From CAWARU01 sp963784575 (lineage in GTDB: Bacteria > Pseudomonadota > Gammaproteobacteria > UBA6186 > Azoamicaceae), in contig CAWARU010000001.1 of NCBI GenBank assembly GCA_963784575.1, forward strand, positions 2,914,001-2,978,000: a stretch of DNA of 64,000 nucleotides, given 5' to 3'. Under the pieces are notes generated by a model. That model saw nothing but the letters and a program-made list of their open reading frames with translations, was not told the origin of the DNA and did not search any database. A program made the position numbers and the translations under genes. This document shows, piece by piece, positions 56,588 to 64,000 of the stretch. Each line of letters opens with the position of its first letter. The stretch's first letter is position 1.

Positions 56588-59125
56588 TTATTCCTCGATG
56601 AACCGCAACAGCCCGAGCAGTAGTAAATTCAATCCAACAATCAATAACCACACCCTTGGACCCAAAGGAGCAATTTCTAGAAAGTTGCTGGTGAAGGGAT
56701 TTTGAATCAGGAAAACCGATAATAAAATAGTCACTGCAATAATAATGCGGCCGCTCCAAGTTTTATAACCGGACAAAGCCAGGATAAAAGTGGAATTCAT
56801 GAGAACGAGCAGCGCGAGTGATACGCTTCTCGCGTGAGAGCTGTTCCCTAAAAGTTGGAGATTAATGATGTAGTACCCTACCATGGCAATGGTGCCGTAA
56901 GCTCCCGCCAAAATAATCGAAACCCAATCGCGTTTTGAAAACATATGTATTTTATCGGTTTTTTTGACCTTACCGAGTTTTTTTTGCTCGGGGAGATATT
57001 GAAATACCAGCATTGCGCTTGGATGAATGAATAATTCAATCCATACGATGTGAATCGGATGGAAAAGGAGAGGATAACCGAGCAGGGGGATAATTGCGGC
57101 TGAAAATACAAACGGAATGTGAATCATTAATAAATATTTAAAACTCTGCTTTAAGTTTTTGAAAAGCTGGCGGCCTTCAGCAATGGCATTGACGATGGTG
57201 CTAAAATTATCATCCAATAAAATGATATCACCCGCTTCTCGCGCACTTTGTGTGCCACGTTCCCCCATGCTGATGCCAACATCTGCAGCACGAATGGCTG
57301 GCACATCATTCACGCCATCTCCTGTTGCGGCTACGATCTCACCGACCGATTGCAAAGATTTTACAATGGCAAGTTTTTGCGAGGGTATTGCACGCGCTAT
57401 CACGTCCACGTGTCGAAAATAACCGCCGTCGCGCTTTTTCGAGTGAATTTCTGCCTCTTCTGCAGTGATCACAACAGGCTTGCCGCGGCCTAAACCAATT
57501 TTCTCTGCAATTGCTTTTGCCGTACCAGGATGATCGCCTGTGATCATCAAAACATGAATACCGCTGCCTAAGCAATTCAAGACTGAGTCGCGAACCTCTG
57601 GACGCGGTGGATCTGCAAAAACGAGCAGACCCACAAATTCGTAATCGGAATCCGGTTCCTTAGGTTTCGCAGCAGCCATGAATTCAGCATCATTTTTATG
57701 ATGTGTTTTCAATTCAAAATCAACCACATTATTTTCAACTGGAAAATTGTGAAGTTTGAGCTTGGCACAGGCAATGACTTTATAACCGGAATTGGTATAT
57801 TCATTGATGCGATCTGTCCATTTGCTGCGCAGAATGTCAGACAACTTGGAAATTCTTAGGATCATTTCGGGTGATCCTTTTGTGACGGCTAAAGTTTTAT
57901 CTTTTTCAATTTCGATCAAAGCTGTTTCTCTCTTGCGTTCAGAGGTGAAAGGAAAAATGTAAGCGCGTTCAGGCAAAGTAAGCTGTTGCTTTTGAGCCTC
58001 CTCTAATACCGCATAATCTAGGGGATCGCCCGTTTCAGCCCGTGAGCAAAGTGCCGCAAAATAGAGCAGATCTTCAGGGACTAATGCTGGATTTGGGATT
58101 AAATCTGTCAGCTTAAATTGCCCCTCTGTGATGGTTCCTGTTTTATCTGAGCAGATGCAGGTAACGCGGCCAATGTTTTCCACGGAAACGGCACGTCTAA
58201 TTAAGGCTTTTTTGCGGGCCAAGCGATAGACGCCCAGACCTAAAAAGAAGGTAAATACTAGGGGAAACTCATCGGGTAATGCTGCAACCGCTAAGATTGC
58301 TGCACTTAGGATTGCGTCCAATATGCCAAAACCTTGGAGGTAGCGCACAACAGCAAGAATGATGCATATGACAGTTGCCGCAATAATCAGTATCAGGATA
58401 AGTTTGCCAATGGCTTTTTGAAGCGGAGTGATTGCGCGCTGGGTTTCTTGGCTTGATATGACGATTTCACCATAAAGAGTTTCTCTACCTGTAAATACGA
58501 CTCGTAATAATGCTTCACCTGTCAGCAAAATGGTGCCTGCATAGCCTAAAAATTGAGCATCGACAGAGGGCTCTGAAACCCCGCTATGTAAGGTTTTTAA
58601 AATTTCCTTGGTCGCAGGTAGGGATTCACCTGTCAAAGTAGATTCATCCACTTGAATATTGCTGCCGCCGATGATAATGCCATCTGCGGGAAAGGAATTG
58701 CCTGCTCGAACGATGACAAGATCGCCAGGCACAATGTCTCTTGCTGGTATCAGATTCTCCGCGCCAGATCGCACTACGAGTGCATTGGTTGCCAGACTGC
58801 TTTTAAGTCCCCGGGTAGAAATTTCTGTACGCCAGTGCAGGAAGGCATCCATGCAAATGAGAGGAATGGTTGCTAAGAGTAAAATCAGCGCTTGATGGAA
58901 ATCTTGCAAAATGGCGAATAAAAGGCTCGTTGCCAAGAGGAACCAGATCATAGGATCGTTGCTGGTATCCTTGGCAAGGACAAGCCAGCGGTTGACAGGT
59001 ACTTCGGTAATGTCATTGGTGGAATAGTGGGATCGCGCGATTTCAGCGTCAAGATCGTTCAAACTCCAATCAGGAGAAAGCGAGGATCGAATGCGTGATA
59101 AGGGTATTTTGCGGTGCACAGGCAA
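56588..59125 (-). CDS. cation-transporting P-type ATPase
   Basis: ATP-driven cation pump of the inner membrane, 845 residues. Actuator TLTGESLPATKE, phosphorylation site ICSDKTGTITEGQFKL, nucleotide domain VTKGSPEMIL, hinge MITGDHPGTAKAIA and GDGVNDVPAIRAADVGISMGERGTQSAREAGDIILLDDNF. About ten membrane segments. The membrane-4 ion motif is ALPDEFPLVF, not the PEGLP of Ca pumps or the CPC of heavy-metal pumps, so the ion (perhaps Ca, Mn or Mg) is open. No metal-binding domain at the N-terminus. The start is uncertain: the frame opens at TTG 59125 without a clear ribosome site, and GTG two codons later is an option. Convergent with groEL. Confidence 0.88.
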   Translation of the reverse strand: MPVHRKIPLSRIRSSLSPDWSLNDLDAEIARSHYSTNDITEVPVNRWLVLAKDTSNDPMIWFLLATSLLFAILQDFHQALILLLATIPLICMDAFLHWRTEISTRGLKSSLATNALVVRSGAENLIPARDIVPGDLVIVRAGNSFPADGIIIGGSNIQVDESTLTGESLPATKEILKTLHSGVSEPSVDAQFLGYAGTILLTGEALLRVVFTGRETLYGEIVISSQETQRAITPLQKAIGKLILILIIAATVICIILAVVRYLQGFGILDAILSAAILAVAALPDEFPLVFTFFLGLGVYRLARKKALIRRAVSVENIGRVTCICSDKTGTITEGQFKLTDLIPNPALVPEDLLYFAALCSRAETGDPLDYAVLEEAQKQQLTLPERAYIFPFTSERKRETALIEIEKDKTLAVTKGSPEMILRISKLSDILRSKWTDRINEYTNSGYKVIACAKLKLHNFPVENNVVDFELKTHHKNDAEFMAAAKPKEPDSDYEFVGLLVFADPPRPEVRDSVLNCLGSGIHVLMITGDHPGTAKAIAEKIGLGRGKPVVITAEEAEIHSKKRDGGYFRHVDVIARAIPSQKLAIVKSLQSVGEIVAATGDGVNDVPAIRAADVGISMGERGTQSAREAGDIILLDDNFSTIVNAIAEGRQLFKNLKQSFKYLLMIHIPFVFSAAIIPLLGYPLLFHPIHIVWIELFIHPSAMLVFQYLPEQKKLGKVKKTDKIHMFSKRDWVSIILAGAYGTIAMVGYYIINLQLLGNSSHARSVSLALLVLMNSTFILALSGYKTWSGRIIIAVTILLSVFLIQNPFTSNFLEIAPLGPRVWLLIVGLNLLLLGLLRFIEE

Positions 59126-59313
59126 TCCAAAATGAAATTCAATTCCAAAGAGTAAAAGTTTCTATTTATTTGAATATCGGCTGGTTTTGGACAGTACTTT
59201 ATTGCGAAATACTGAATTGCAGAAATATTGAATTCCGGAAAAACTGGCAAGAGCTTTAAGTCGAGCATCAGTTATCCATCCATTATCATTATAGGTCGAA
59301 ATGCTATTTTCTT

Positions 59314-61578
59314 TCAAAACCTAGATTTTCGGCTTGCTTTTTGGCTTCCATTGGGTCTCGGAGGTTCCTCTTTATCTACGGTCAGGGCTATGATTTCAGG
59401 TATCTGAGTATCTAAAGCCAATGATAGGGCACCATAGCTGTCTTTGATAGTTTTGTTTGTTTTTTTATCTTGAAGGAGCTCTTCCACATTTTTTTTAATT
59501 TCTTCAATAGCCAACTGTGCTCCTAGGCCATCATTGTCGGCCATAGATCTTTTCAAGCTATTGATAGAAGTTATTATCTTACTCTCTATTACGTTTTGAC
59601 TGATTGCAGGTACGCGCATGAGCAAATCACGTAACTCTTTAAATATTTCCGATTTCACATGTTCAGTCCAGGGTCTCAATCCATATGATGCAAGGGTCTT
59701 CTGTTGCTCTTCAGCTGAAACTTTACTTTCGCTTCTACCTTTAACTTCGGATGCTGCATTGGCAGTATATCCTTCAGGAAATTCTAGCTTCTCATGATGT
59801 CCTCTTCGAAAGATACTGGGGGGTTCAATTTTTTCCCTAAAAGTATTCATTCCATGTGTGCTCATGGCTAAAATATCATATGCAATATCAAGATCCTTCA
59901 AATGAACTTTATTTAGGGCGTAAATATTTGTATTGATTGTGTTCATCAGTTCATCATATTGTTTCGCGAAAGTTTTATCATTTTTTCGCAATTCAATATG
60001 TGCTTTTATGATTTCCCAATCCCGCAAAGCATCGGTTCTTGACGTTTCTAGCTCCACAGCTTCATGAAGTGTTTTATCTTCTGAGATTGTTTTCTTCCAA
60101 GCTTCGAGTTCCTTTTTTGATTGTGCGATTTGTCGATTTGCCGAGACAACATCGTCTAGTGTTAACTTGGTTGTTAACTCCGTCGGAGGTATTTGTGCAA
60201 ATCTATCTCGGGCATCCATTAACGCTTTAGAAGAGGGGGCTTGATCCAGCAGTGTTTTTATTTTATCTTTAGCAGCACCTGGTTGCAGTTCATTTACTAA
60301 TTTTGTGACAGTTTGTCTAAAACTTTCTATTTCATGAAGTGCCACTGCAAAATCAATTTCAATATTTCTATGAACTAAAGCACGGAATATTACATCATCT
60401 CTTTCTAATTTATGAAGTCTTCTTTTGGTATCATTAAGATCTCTGAGTACACCCGTTGCTGATCTTGGAACCTGAGCTCCATGTCTTAAAACATGACCAT
60501 ATTTGATATCGACCGCCAACACATGATCTCTCATTACTCCATCAACCCATCTTATCCGTTGCGGCTCAGATAAATGCTCATAAAATTGCGCTGCTTGGTC
60601 TTTAATTTTCTCTGCTGATTCATTTTGCAGGGCAAAATCGAGTTGAGTAAGTTCTTGATCTAGTTGTTTCGATAATCTGCCCATCTCTCTAAAATATCTG
60701 TCTCTAAAAGTACGATCTTCTGAAGCTCCTCTCGTTGCGTCGCTTGTTCGTTGCATCCAGTCTGCTTTTCTTCTTTCAGTCATTTCCAGCTCTAATTTTT
60801 GCATCTCATTCATAAGATGAGAAACTCTCTGATAGCCCAGTAAGCCCAGATGTTTTTCACTGGCTCTCTTTTCCTCTTCTTTACTTTTATAAAGGCCTTT
60901 TATCAAAGCTTTTCTGTCTTTTTGTAATTGATTAAATCTTTTTAATCGTTCAGATTGCTGCTTTCTAAAATTCATGATTCTTGTATTCAAAGATTGCTGC
61001 TCGTCTAATTCTTTTTTTGGCGAAGTAATTTGCGCAGCATTTGTTTTTATGAATTTATTGGTATCCTCTATCCATTTTTTAATTTTTGCTACTTCCTCGG
61101 TGTATTTTTTATAGGCTCCAGGACTGACAAGATCATTATTAATATTCATATCTTTCTTTGCTAAAGCCAATATAGAACCTTTCCAAAAATCGAGTTCTTC
61201 TGTTGTTAATTGGATTGCCTGAGTTCCTCGTTCCCTTATTTCTTTCTGTAAGCGTGGCAGTTCAGCAAACAATTTATCTAATTCGGCTTTCATGCTTGTT
61301 AATGAATTAGGACGAGCAGCAATTTTCGGTGCGGCGGATGTTAATGACCAACCTTTGGGGCCAGGACGTTGTGGATGATCTGGACCTTTTGGAGCTCTGT
61401 CCGATTGGTATTTTTTTGGATGAGAGACAACTTCTTGATAAGTAGGGAGTAGTTCTGAGACCGAATCTTGTTGGTCTTTCATTTCTTTAGATTCAAGTTC
61501 GGAACGTTTTGCAACAGTTCCTTTCCCAGAGGGCTTCGTTGATTTTTGAGATTTTGGTTTTTTTGGGTTATCAACCAT
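59314..61578 (-). CDS. 754-aa coiled-coil protein, possible effector
   Basis: I do not recognise a family. The first 110 residues are Lys/Pro/Ser-rich and disordered (PKKPKSQKSTKPSGKGTVAK). From about 85 to 740 the protein is almost all charged helices with heptad patterns (LDKLFAELPRLQKEIRERGT, IKKWIEDTNKFIKTNAAQI, MQKLELEMTERRKADWMQRT, LNDTKRRLHKLERDDVIF). No signal peptide or membrane segment. It ends GSQKASRKSRF, again a basic cluster then Phe. ATG preceded by GAGGTGA. It is read away from the toxin-antitoxin genes and shares a 244-bp promoter region with them. The shape resembles coiled-coil effectors of intracellular bacteria; the function is unknown. Confidence 0.75.
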   Translation of the reverse strand: MVDNPKKPKSQKSTKPSGKGTVAKRSELESKEMKDQQDSVSELLPTYQEVVSHPKKYQSDRAPKGPDHPQRPGPKGWSLTSAAPKIAARPNSLTSMKAELDKLFAELPRLQKEIRERGTQAIQLTTEELDFWKGSILALAKKDMNINNDLVSPGAYKKYTEEVAKIKKWIEDTNKFIKTNAAQITSPKKELDEQQSLNTRIMNFRKQQSERLKRFNQLQKDRKALIKGLYKSKEEEKRASEKHLGLLGYQRVSHLMNEMQKLELEMTERRKADWMQRTSDATRGASEDRTFRDRYFREMGRLSKQLDQELTQLDFALQNESAEKIKDQAAQFYEHLSEPQRIRWVDGVMRDHVLAVDIKYGHVLRHGAQVPRSATGVLRDLNDTKRRLHKLERDDVIFRALVHRNIEIDFAVALHEIESFRQTVTKLVNELQPGAAKDKIKTLLDQAPSSKALMDARDRFAQIPPTELTTKLTLDDVVSANRQIAQSKKELEAWKKTISEDKTLHEAVELETSRTDALRDWEIIKAHIELRKNDKTFAKQYDELMNTINTNIYALNKVHLKDLDIAYDILAMSTHGMNTFREKIEPPSIFRRGHHEKLEFPEGYTANAASEVKGRSESKVSAEEQQKTLASYGLRPWTEHVKSEIFKELRDLLMRVPAISQNVIESKIITSINSLKRSMADNDGLGAQLAIEEIKKNVEELLQDKKTNKTIKDSYGALSLALDTQIPEIIALTVDKEEPPRPNGSQKASRKSRF

Positions 61579-61718
61579 ATTTCACCTCATTAAAAAATTT
61601 AATGTTGAACATCATTTATCATGATTTATTTAGAATGAATTATTTTGGAATAGTTCTTTGAATTAGAACGATTCTTAGAAAAATCAAAAAAGATATTGAA
61701 AATATTGCAAAAATTATC

Positions 61719-61780
61719 TTTTAATACAGTATTAAAAAGTGTATACTTAGACTAAAATAAAAATTGGTTCATATATGAAC
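61719..61780. promoter_or_regulatory. two palindromes in the toxin-antitoxin promoter
   Basis: TTTTAATAC-A-GTATTAAAA (61719-61737) is a perfect 9-1-9 inverted repeat; GTTCATATATGAAC (61767-61780) is a perfect 14-bp palindrome. A TATACT box (61742-61747) lies between them with TTTTAA 17 bases upstream. The layout fits an operator bound by the Xre antitoxin for autoregulation; the divergent coiled-coil gene may be under the same control. Confidence 0.6.
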
Positions 61781-61822
61781 TTTTTATCAGTTGTTGATAG
61801 GTCAATATGCGGGGGATATTTT

Positions 61823-62221
61823 ATGAAAAAACGTCATTTGGCCCAATCAGTTCCAATAGATCCTGTTAAGTTGCAGGCAACTGCGCTGAATGCCTTTTTT
61901 AATATTGCCAAATTGTGGAATTTGGAGAGCCATGAAGAGCAGATTCTTCTGGGTAACCCGCCTCGATCCACTTTTTTTAAATGGAAACGTGAGCGACAAG
62001 GACATTTATCGCAAGACACCCTGGAACGTATCTCCTATATCATGGGAATTTATAAAGCACTGCAAATTTTGCTGCCCAATGAGCAAGCAGCCAATTCCTG
62101 GATCAAAAAACCTAATTTTGCAGCCTTGTTTAATGGTCAAACCGCACTTGATAAAATGCTTGGGGGTAATGTAGTGGATTTGGCAGATGTGCGGCGTTAT
62201 TTGGATGCAGAGAGAGGGTGA
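61823..62221 (+). CDS. Xre/MbcA/ParS-family antitoxin
   Basis: 132 residues. I choose ATG 61823 behind GGGGGA rather than ATG 61775, which lies inside an operator-like palindrome. N-terminal helix-turn-helix part (LNAFFNIAKLWNLESHEEQI, LLGNPPRSTFFKWKRER) and C-terminal MbcA/ParS domain (LSQDTLERISYIMGIYKALQ, WIKKPNFAALFNGQTALDKM, GGNVVDLADVRRYLDAERG). It neutralises the RES toxin encoded 73 bp downstream and probably represses their shared promoter. Confidence 0.9.
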   Translation: MKKRHLAQSVPIDPVKLQATALNAFFNIAKLWNLESHEEQILLGNPPRSTFFKWKRERQGHLSQDTLERISYIMGIYKALQILLPNEQAANSWIKKPNFAALFNGQTALDKMLGGNVVDLADVRRYLDAERG

Positions 62222-62287
62222 GCATGATGCAGAGAGAAGGTGAGAAGGTGAGGATTCAGGGAGAGGACAATCATGCAGAGAGAGGGG
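62204..62287 (+). repeat. three GATGCAGAGAGARGG-like direct repeats between antitoxin and toxin
   Basis: Copies at 62204-62222, 62226-62244 and about 62272-62287 share ATGCAGAGAGA. The last one supplies the purine-rich ribosome site of the toxin; the first covers the antitoxin's final codons. Confidence 0.55.
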
Positions 62288-62294
62288 AAACACT

Positions 62295-63041
62295 ATGCAA
62301 CAACCTGAGGTAGTACCCGTAGCCAGCATCGAATGGCCCAACAATTATCGTGTTATACCGTCAAAATTTCCTGCCATCAACTTTTTTGAAAAATTGGTGG
62401 AACCTGATCAAATGGAAGCCGCATTCTATCTCGAAAGCCTGACAAATGATCGTTTGCGGGAAGAAGTCGGAGAGATCACGCTGCTTAAAAAAGAAGACAG
62501 ACTTTGCGGCAAGGGATCGAGCGTCGTAATGGCAAGCTTTACCCATGTCGGAAAATACAGTCGATTTACCAATGGCAGTTATGGTGTTTACTATGCTAGC
62601 CGTGATCTCAAAACCGCCGTTCGAGAAACTGTGCATCACCGTGAACAGTTCTTATCTTTTACCCGGGAAGAACCTGGTGAAATCGACATGCGTGTGTACG
62701 TTGGCACTGTTTTAAAACCGTTGCATGATGTCAGAAGTAAAATTTATGATCAATTGCATGTTCCTAATGATTATGCAGCGTCGCAGCAATTCGCTTTGTT
62801 TTTGAAAGAACGTGATTCCTGGGGCATTGTTTACAATAGCGTGCGTGATGAAGGCGGAGAATGTATCGCAATTTTGCGGCCACCCGCGGTTTCCATTCCT
62901 GTGCATTCTAAACATCTGGTGTATGTTTGGGATGGCAGTGCTATTACTTCTGTGTTTGAGAAGTCAAATGTGTTGTTTGATTTTAGGGGAGGAGAGGGGA
63001 AGAATGAGAGTGATCTTGCCCCGCTCAAGTGGAGACTCTGA
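62295..63041 (+). CDS. RES-domain toxin
   Basis: 248 residues. RES toxins degrade NAD+ and stop growth. The family's three places are visible: Arg in NNYRVIPSKFP, Tyr/Arg/Glu in NGSYGVYYASRDLKTAVRET, and Ser in YNSVRDEGGECIAILRPPAV. A KYSRFTNG segment precedes the second, as usual. Long form with N- and C-terminal extensions typical of the RES proteins paired with Xre/ParS antitoxins. Gene order antitoxin then toxin is standard. Confidence 0.9.
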   Translation: MQQPEVVPVASIEWPNNYRVIPSKFPAINFFEKLVEPDQMEAAFYLESLTNDRLREEVGEITLLKKEDRLCGKGSSVVMASFTHVGKYSRFTNGSYGVYYASRDLKTAVRETVHHREQFLSFTREEPGEIDMRVYVGTVLKPLHDVRSKIYDQLHVPNDYAASQQFALFLKERDSWGIVYNSVRDEGGECIAILRPPAVSIPVHSKHLVYVWDGSAITSVFEKSNVLFDFRGGEGKNESDLAPLKWRL

Positions 63042-63082
63042 AGAGTTAGGAGAGTCAGGCTTATGTTTTAGGGCGGGAGTTT

Positions 63083-63739
63083 TTAGATATATCGTGTTGA
63101 AAATGTCATGATCTTAGCTGTAAATTTCATTAATTTTTGTATGGTAGGAGGCAGTGTAATGCCTCCATTTTGTAATGCTTGAGTTGCATGCCGGCATTCA
63201 TCTTCACGCATTTTGATTAAAATTTCACGGCTTTTGCTGTCATCATCTGGAAGTTCCTGCAGGTGTTTATCCAAATGTCTCATCACTTGGTGTTCAGTTT
63301 CTGCAATAAATCCGAGACTCACCTTATCTCCTGCGAGGCCCGCGATCACTCCGATTCCAAAAGATCCCACTGCAAAAATAGGATTTAGCAAACTTGTTTT
63401 GCCGCCAAGTTCCAATATTCTTGAACTGCACCATAAAAGATGCTCTTGTTCTTCTTCAGCTGCTTTCCTAAGTTTGGATTCCAAATCTTTATTACGTGCT
63501 ACTAATGCTTGCCCTTGATAGAGTGCTTGGGCGCACACTTCTCCGGTATGATTTACTCGCATGAGTCTTACGGATAATTGATTCACGGATAATTGATGCA
63601 CGGATGATTGATTATTGTCAAAACTCTGAGTTTTTCCTATTCTTTGAGAGATGGTATTAGAGAATGAGTTTGTACCACTTTTAAATAGTGTTTTATCGAT
63701 TTTAGAAATAATTTGATCAACCAAGCTTAGTTGTCGCAT
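63083..63739 (-). CDS. coq7: 2-nonaprenyl-3-methyl-6-methoxy-1,4-benzoquinol hydroxylase Coq7
   Basis: Di-iron hydroxylase of ubiquinone synthesis, 218 residues. Iron ligands: Glu in MRVNHTGEVCAQALYQGQ, ExxH in EEEQEHLLWC, Glu in FIAETEHQV and the ExxH of MREDECRHATQAL. The membrane-facing segment AVGSFGIGVIAGLAGDKVSLG is present. N-terminal to the domain is a short repeat (SSVHQ-LSVNQ-LSVRL) encoded by three 15-bp units (63570-63614). Ubiquinone implies respiratory growth. Confidence 0.92.
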   Translation of the reverse strand: MRQLSLVDQIISKIDKTLFKSGTNSFSNTISQRIGKTQSFDNNQSSVHQLSVNQLSVRLMRVNHTGEVCAQALYQGQALVARNKDLESKLRKAAEEEQEHLLWCSSRILELGGKTSLLNPIFAVGSFGIGVIAGLAGDKVSLGFIAETEHQVMRHLDKHLQELPDDDSKSREILIKMREDECRHATQALQNGGITLPPTIQKLMKFTAKIMTFSTRYI

Positions 63740-63787
63740 GCTAAGGATAATATCAGTTATTGATTTTCTAAGATAGGGAGTAAGTAG

Positions 63788-64000
63788 ATGAGCTCAGATA
63801 AAAATTGGTCAAAATCTACCTTAGCCAGTATATTGGCTCTAGGTCTAGGAATATGTGCTGCACCAGTTGTGGCATCTGATTCTAAAAGTTCTGATAGCGG
63901 CTCTAAAAGCAGCCAAACTAATTCAAAAGAGTCCTCAAAAGAGTCATCAAAAGATTATAAGGATTCAAAATCTGCGGATGCTTCGAAATCTGCTGATGCT
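63788..64000 (+). CDS. exported Ser/Lys-rich protein (5' part only)
   Basis: 71 codons to the window edge. A signal peptide is visible (STLASILALGLGICAAPVVA followed by SDSK), then a low-complexity region with repeats such as SSKES and SKSADA. The frame stays open at the edge. The mature protein would be periplasmic or surface-exposed. The family is not recognisable from this part. Confidence 0.6.
   Translation, partial: MSSDKNWSKSTLASILALGLGICAAPVVASDSKSSDSGSKSSQTNSKESSKESSKDYKDSKSADASKSADA

Overview
The window looks like chromosomal DNA of a gammaproteobacterium of the order Legionellales (Legionella, Coxiella or Berkiella type), probably host-associated. The reasons are the gene orders tRNA-Tyr/Gly/Thr-tuf-tRNA-Trp-secE-nusG-rplKAJL-rpoBC, rpsP-rimM-trmD-rplS and rpsF-rpsR-rplI-dnaB, which are classic for gammaproteobacteria, the moderate-to-low GC, the polyhydroxybutyrate/acetate cluster, and several large ankyrin, leucine-rich-repeat and coiled-coil proteins of the kind these bacteria send into eukaryotic cells. 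The genus is not certain from sequence alone.

Layout. 1-5153: end of a NodT-type outer-membrane channel gene, then a YhiI-RbbA-YhhJ type efflux set, with YhiI and RbbA broken by frameshifts. 5155-12353 (minus strand): MFS transporter, thiolase, phosphotransacylase, acetate kinase, FabI-like reductase and PHB depolymerase, a carbon-storage/acetyl-CoA module. 12354-14111: a gene-poor scar with a degenerate tRNA and the 3' stump of an AAA ATPase. 14112-17228: a 1038-aa FG-GAP (integrin-alpha-like) protein. 17643-31485: tRNAs and the tuf/secE/nusG/ribosomal/rpoBC cluster, riddled with single-base indels up to about 30.4 kb although residues stay conserved. 31619-32848: a cation symporter. 33185-39371: a putative effector block (LRR protein, large ankyrin protein, unknown 510-aa protein). 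39577-41748: rpsP-rimM-trmD-rplS. 41861-44175: DsbC-like protein, REC-GGDEF-like protein, L,D-transpeptidase. 44479-47092: rpsF-rpsR-rplI-dnaB. 47214-54097: three tandem paralogous ankyrin proteins with a shared, unrecognised C-terminal domain. 54375-56471: groES-groEL behind a sigma-32-like promoter. 56588-61578 (minus): P-type ATPase and a 754-aa coiled-coil protein. 61823-63041: Xre/RES toxin-antitoxin pair. 63083-63739 (minus): coq7. 63788-end: start of an exported Ser/Lys-rich protein.

The most interesting content is the set of putative effectors slotted between housekeeping operons. The three tandem ankyrin paralogues share a helical middle region and a conserved C-terminal block followed by a coiled coil. 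Four of the putative effectors, encoded at separate places on both strands, end in a short basic stretch followed by Phe and usually one more hydrophobic residue; the LRR protein's tail resembles a classical nuclear localisation signal. This suggests a shared C-terminal targeting tag (secretion or host nucleus), which is inference only.

The dense frameshifts in 1-3.2 kb and 18-30.4 kb hit essential genes, and where I worked them through they come from one-base indels, often in homopolymers, so they most likely reflect poor consensus sequence rather than decay. Single indels also interrupt groEL and the first tandem ankyrin gene in otherwise clean sequence.
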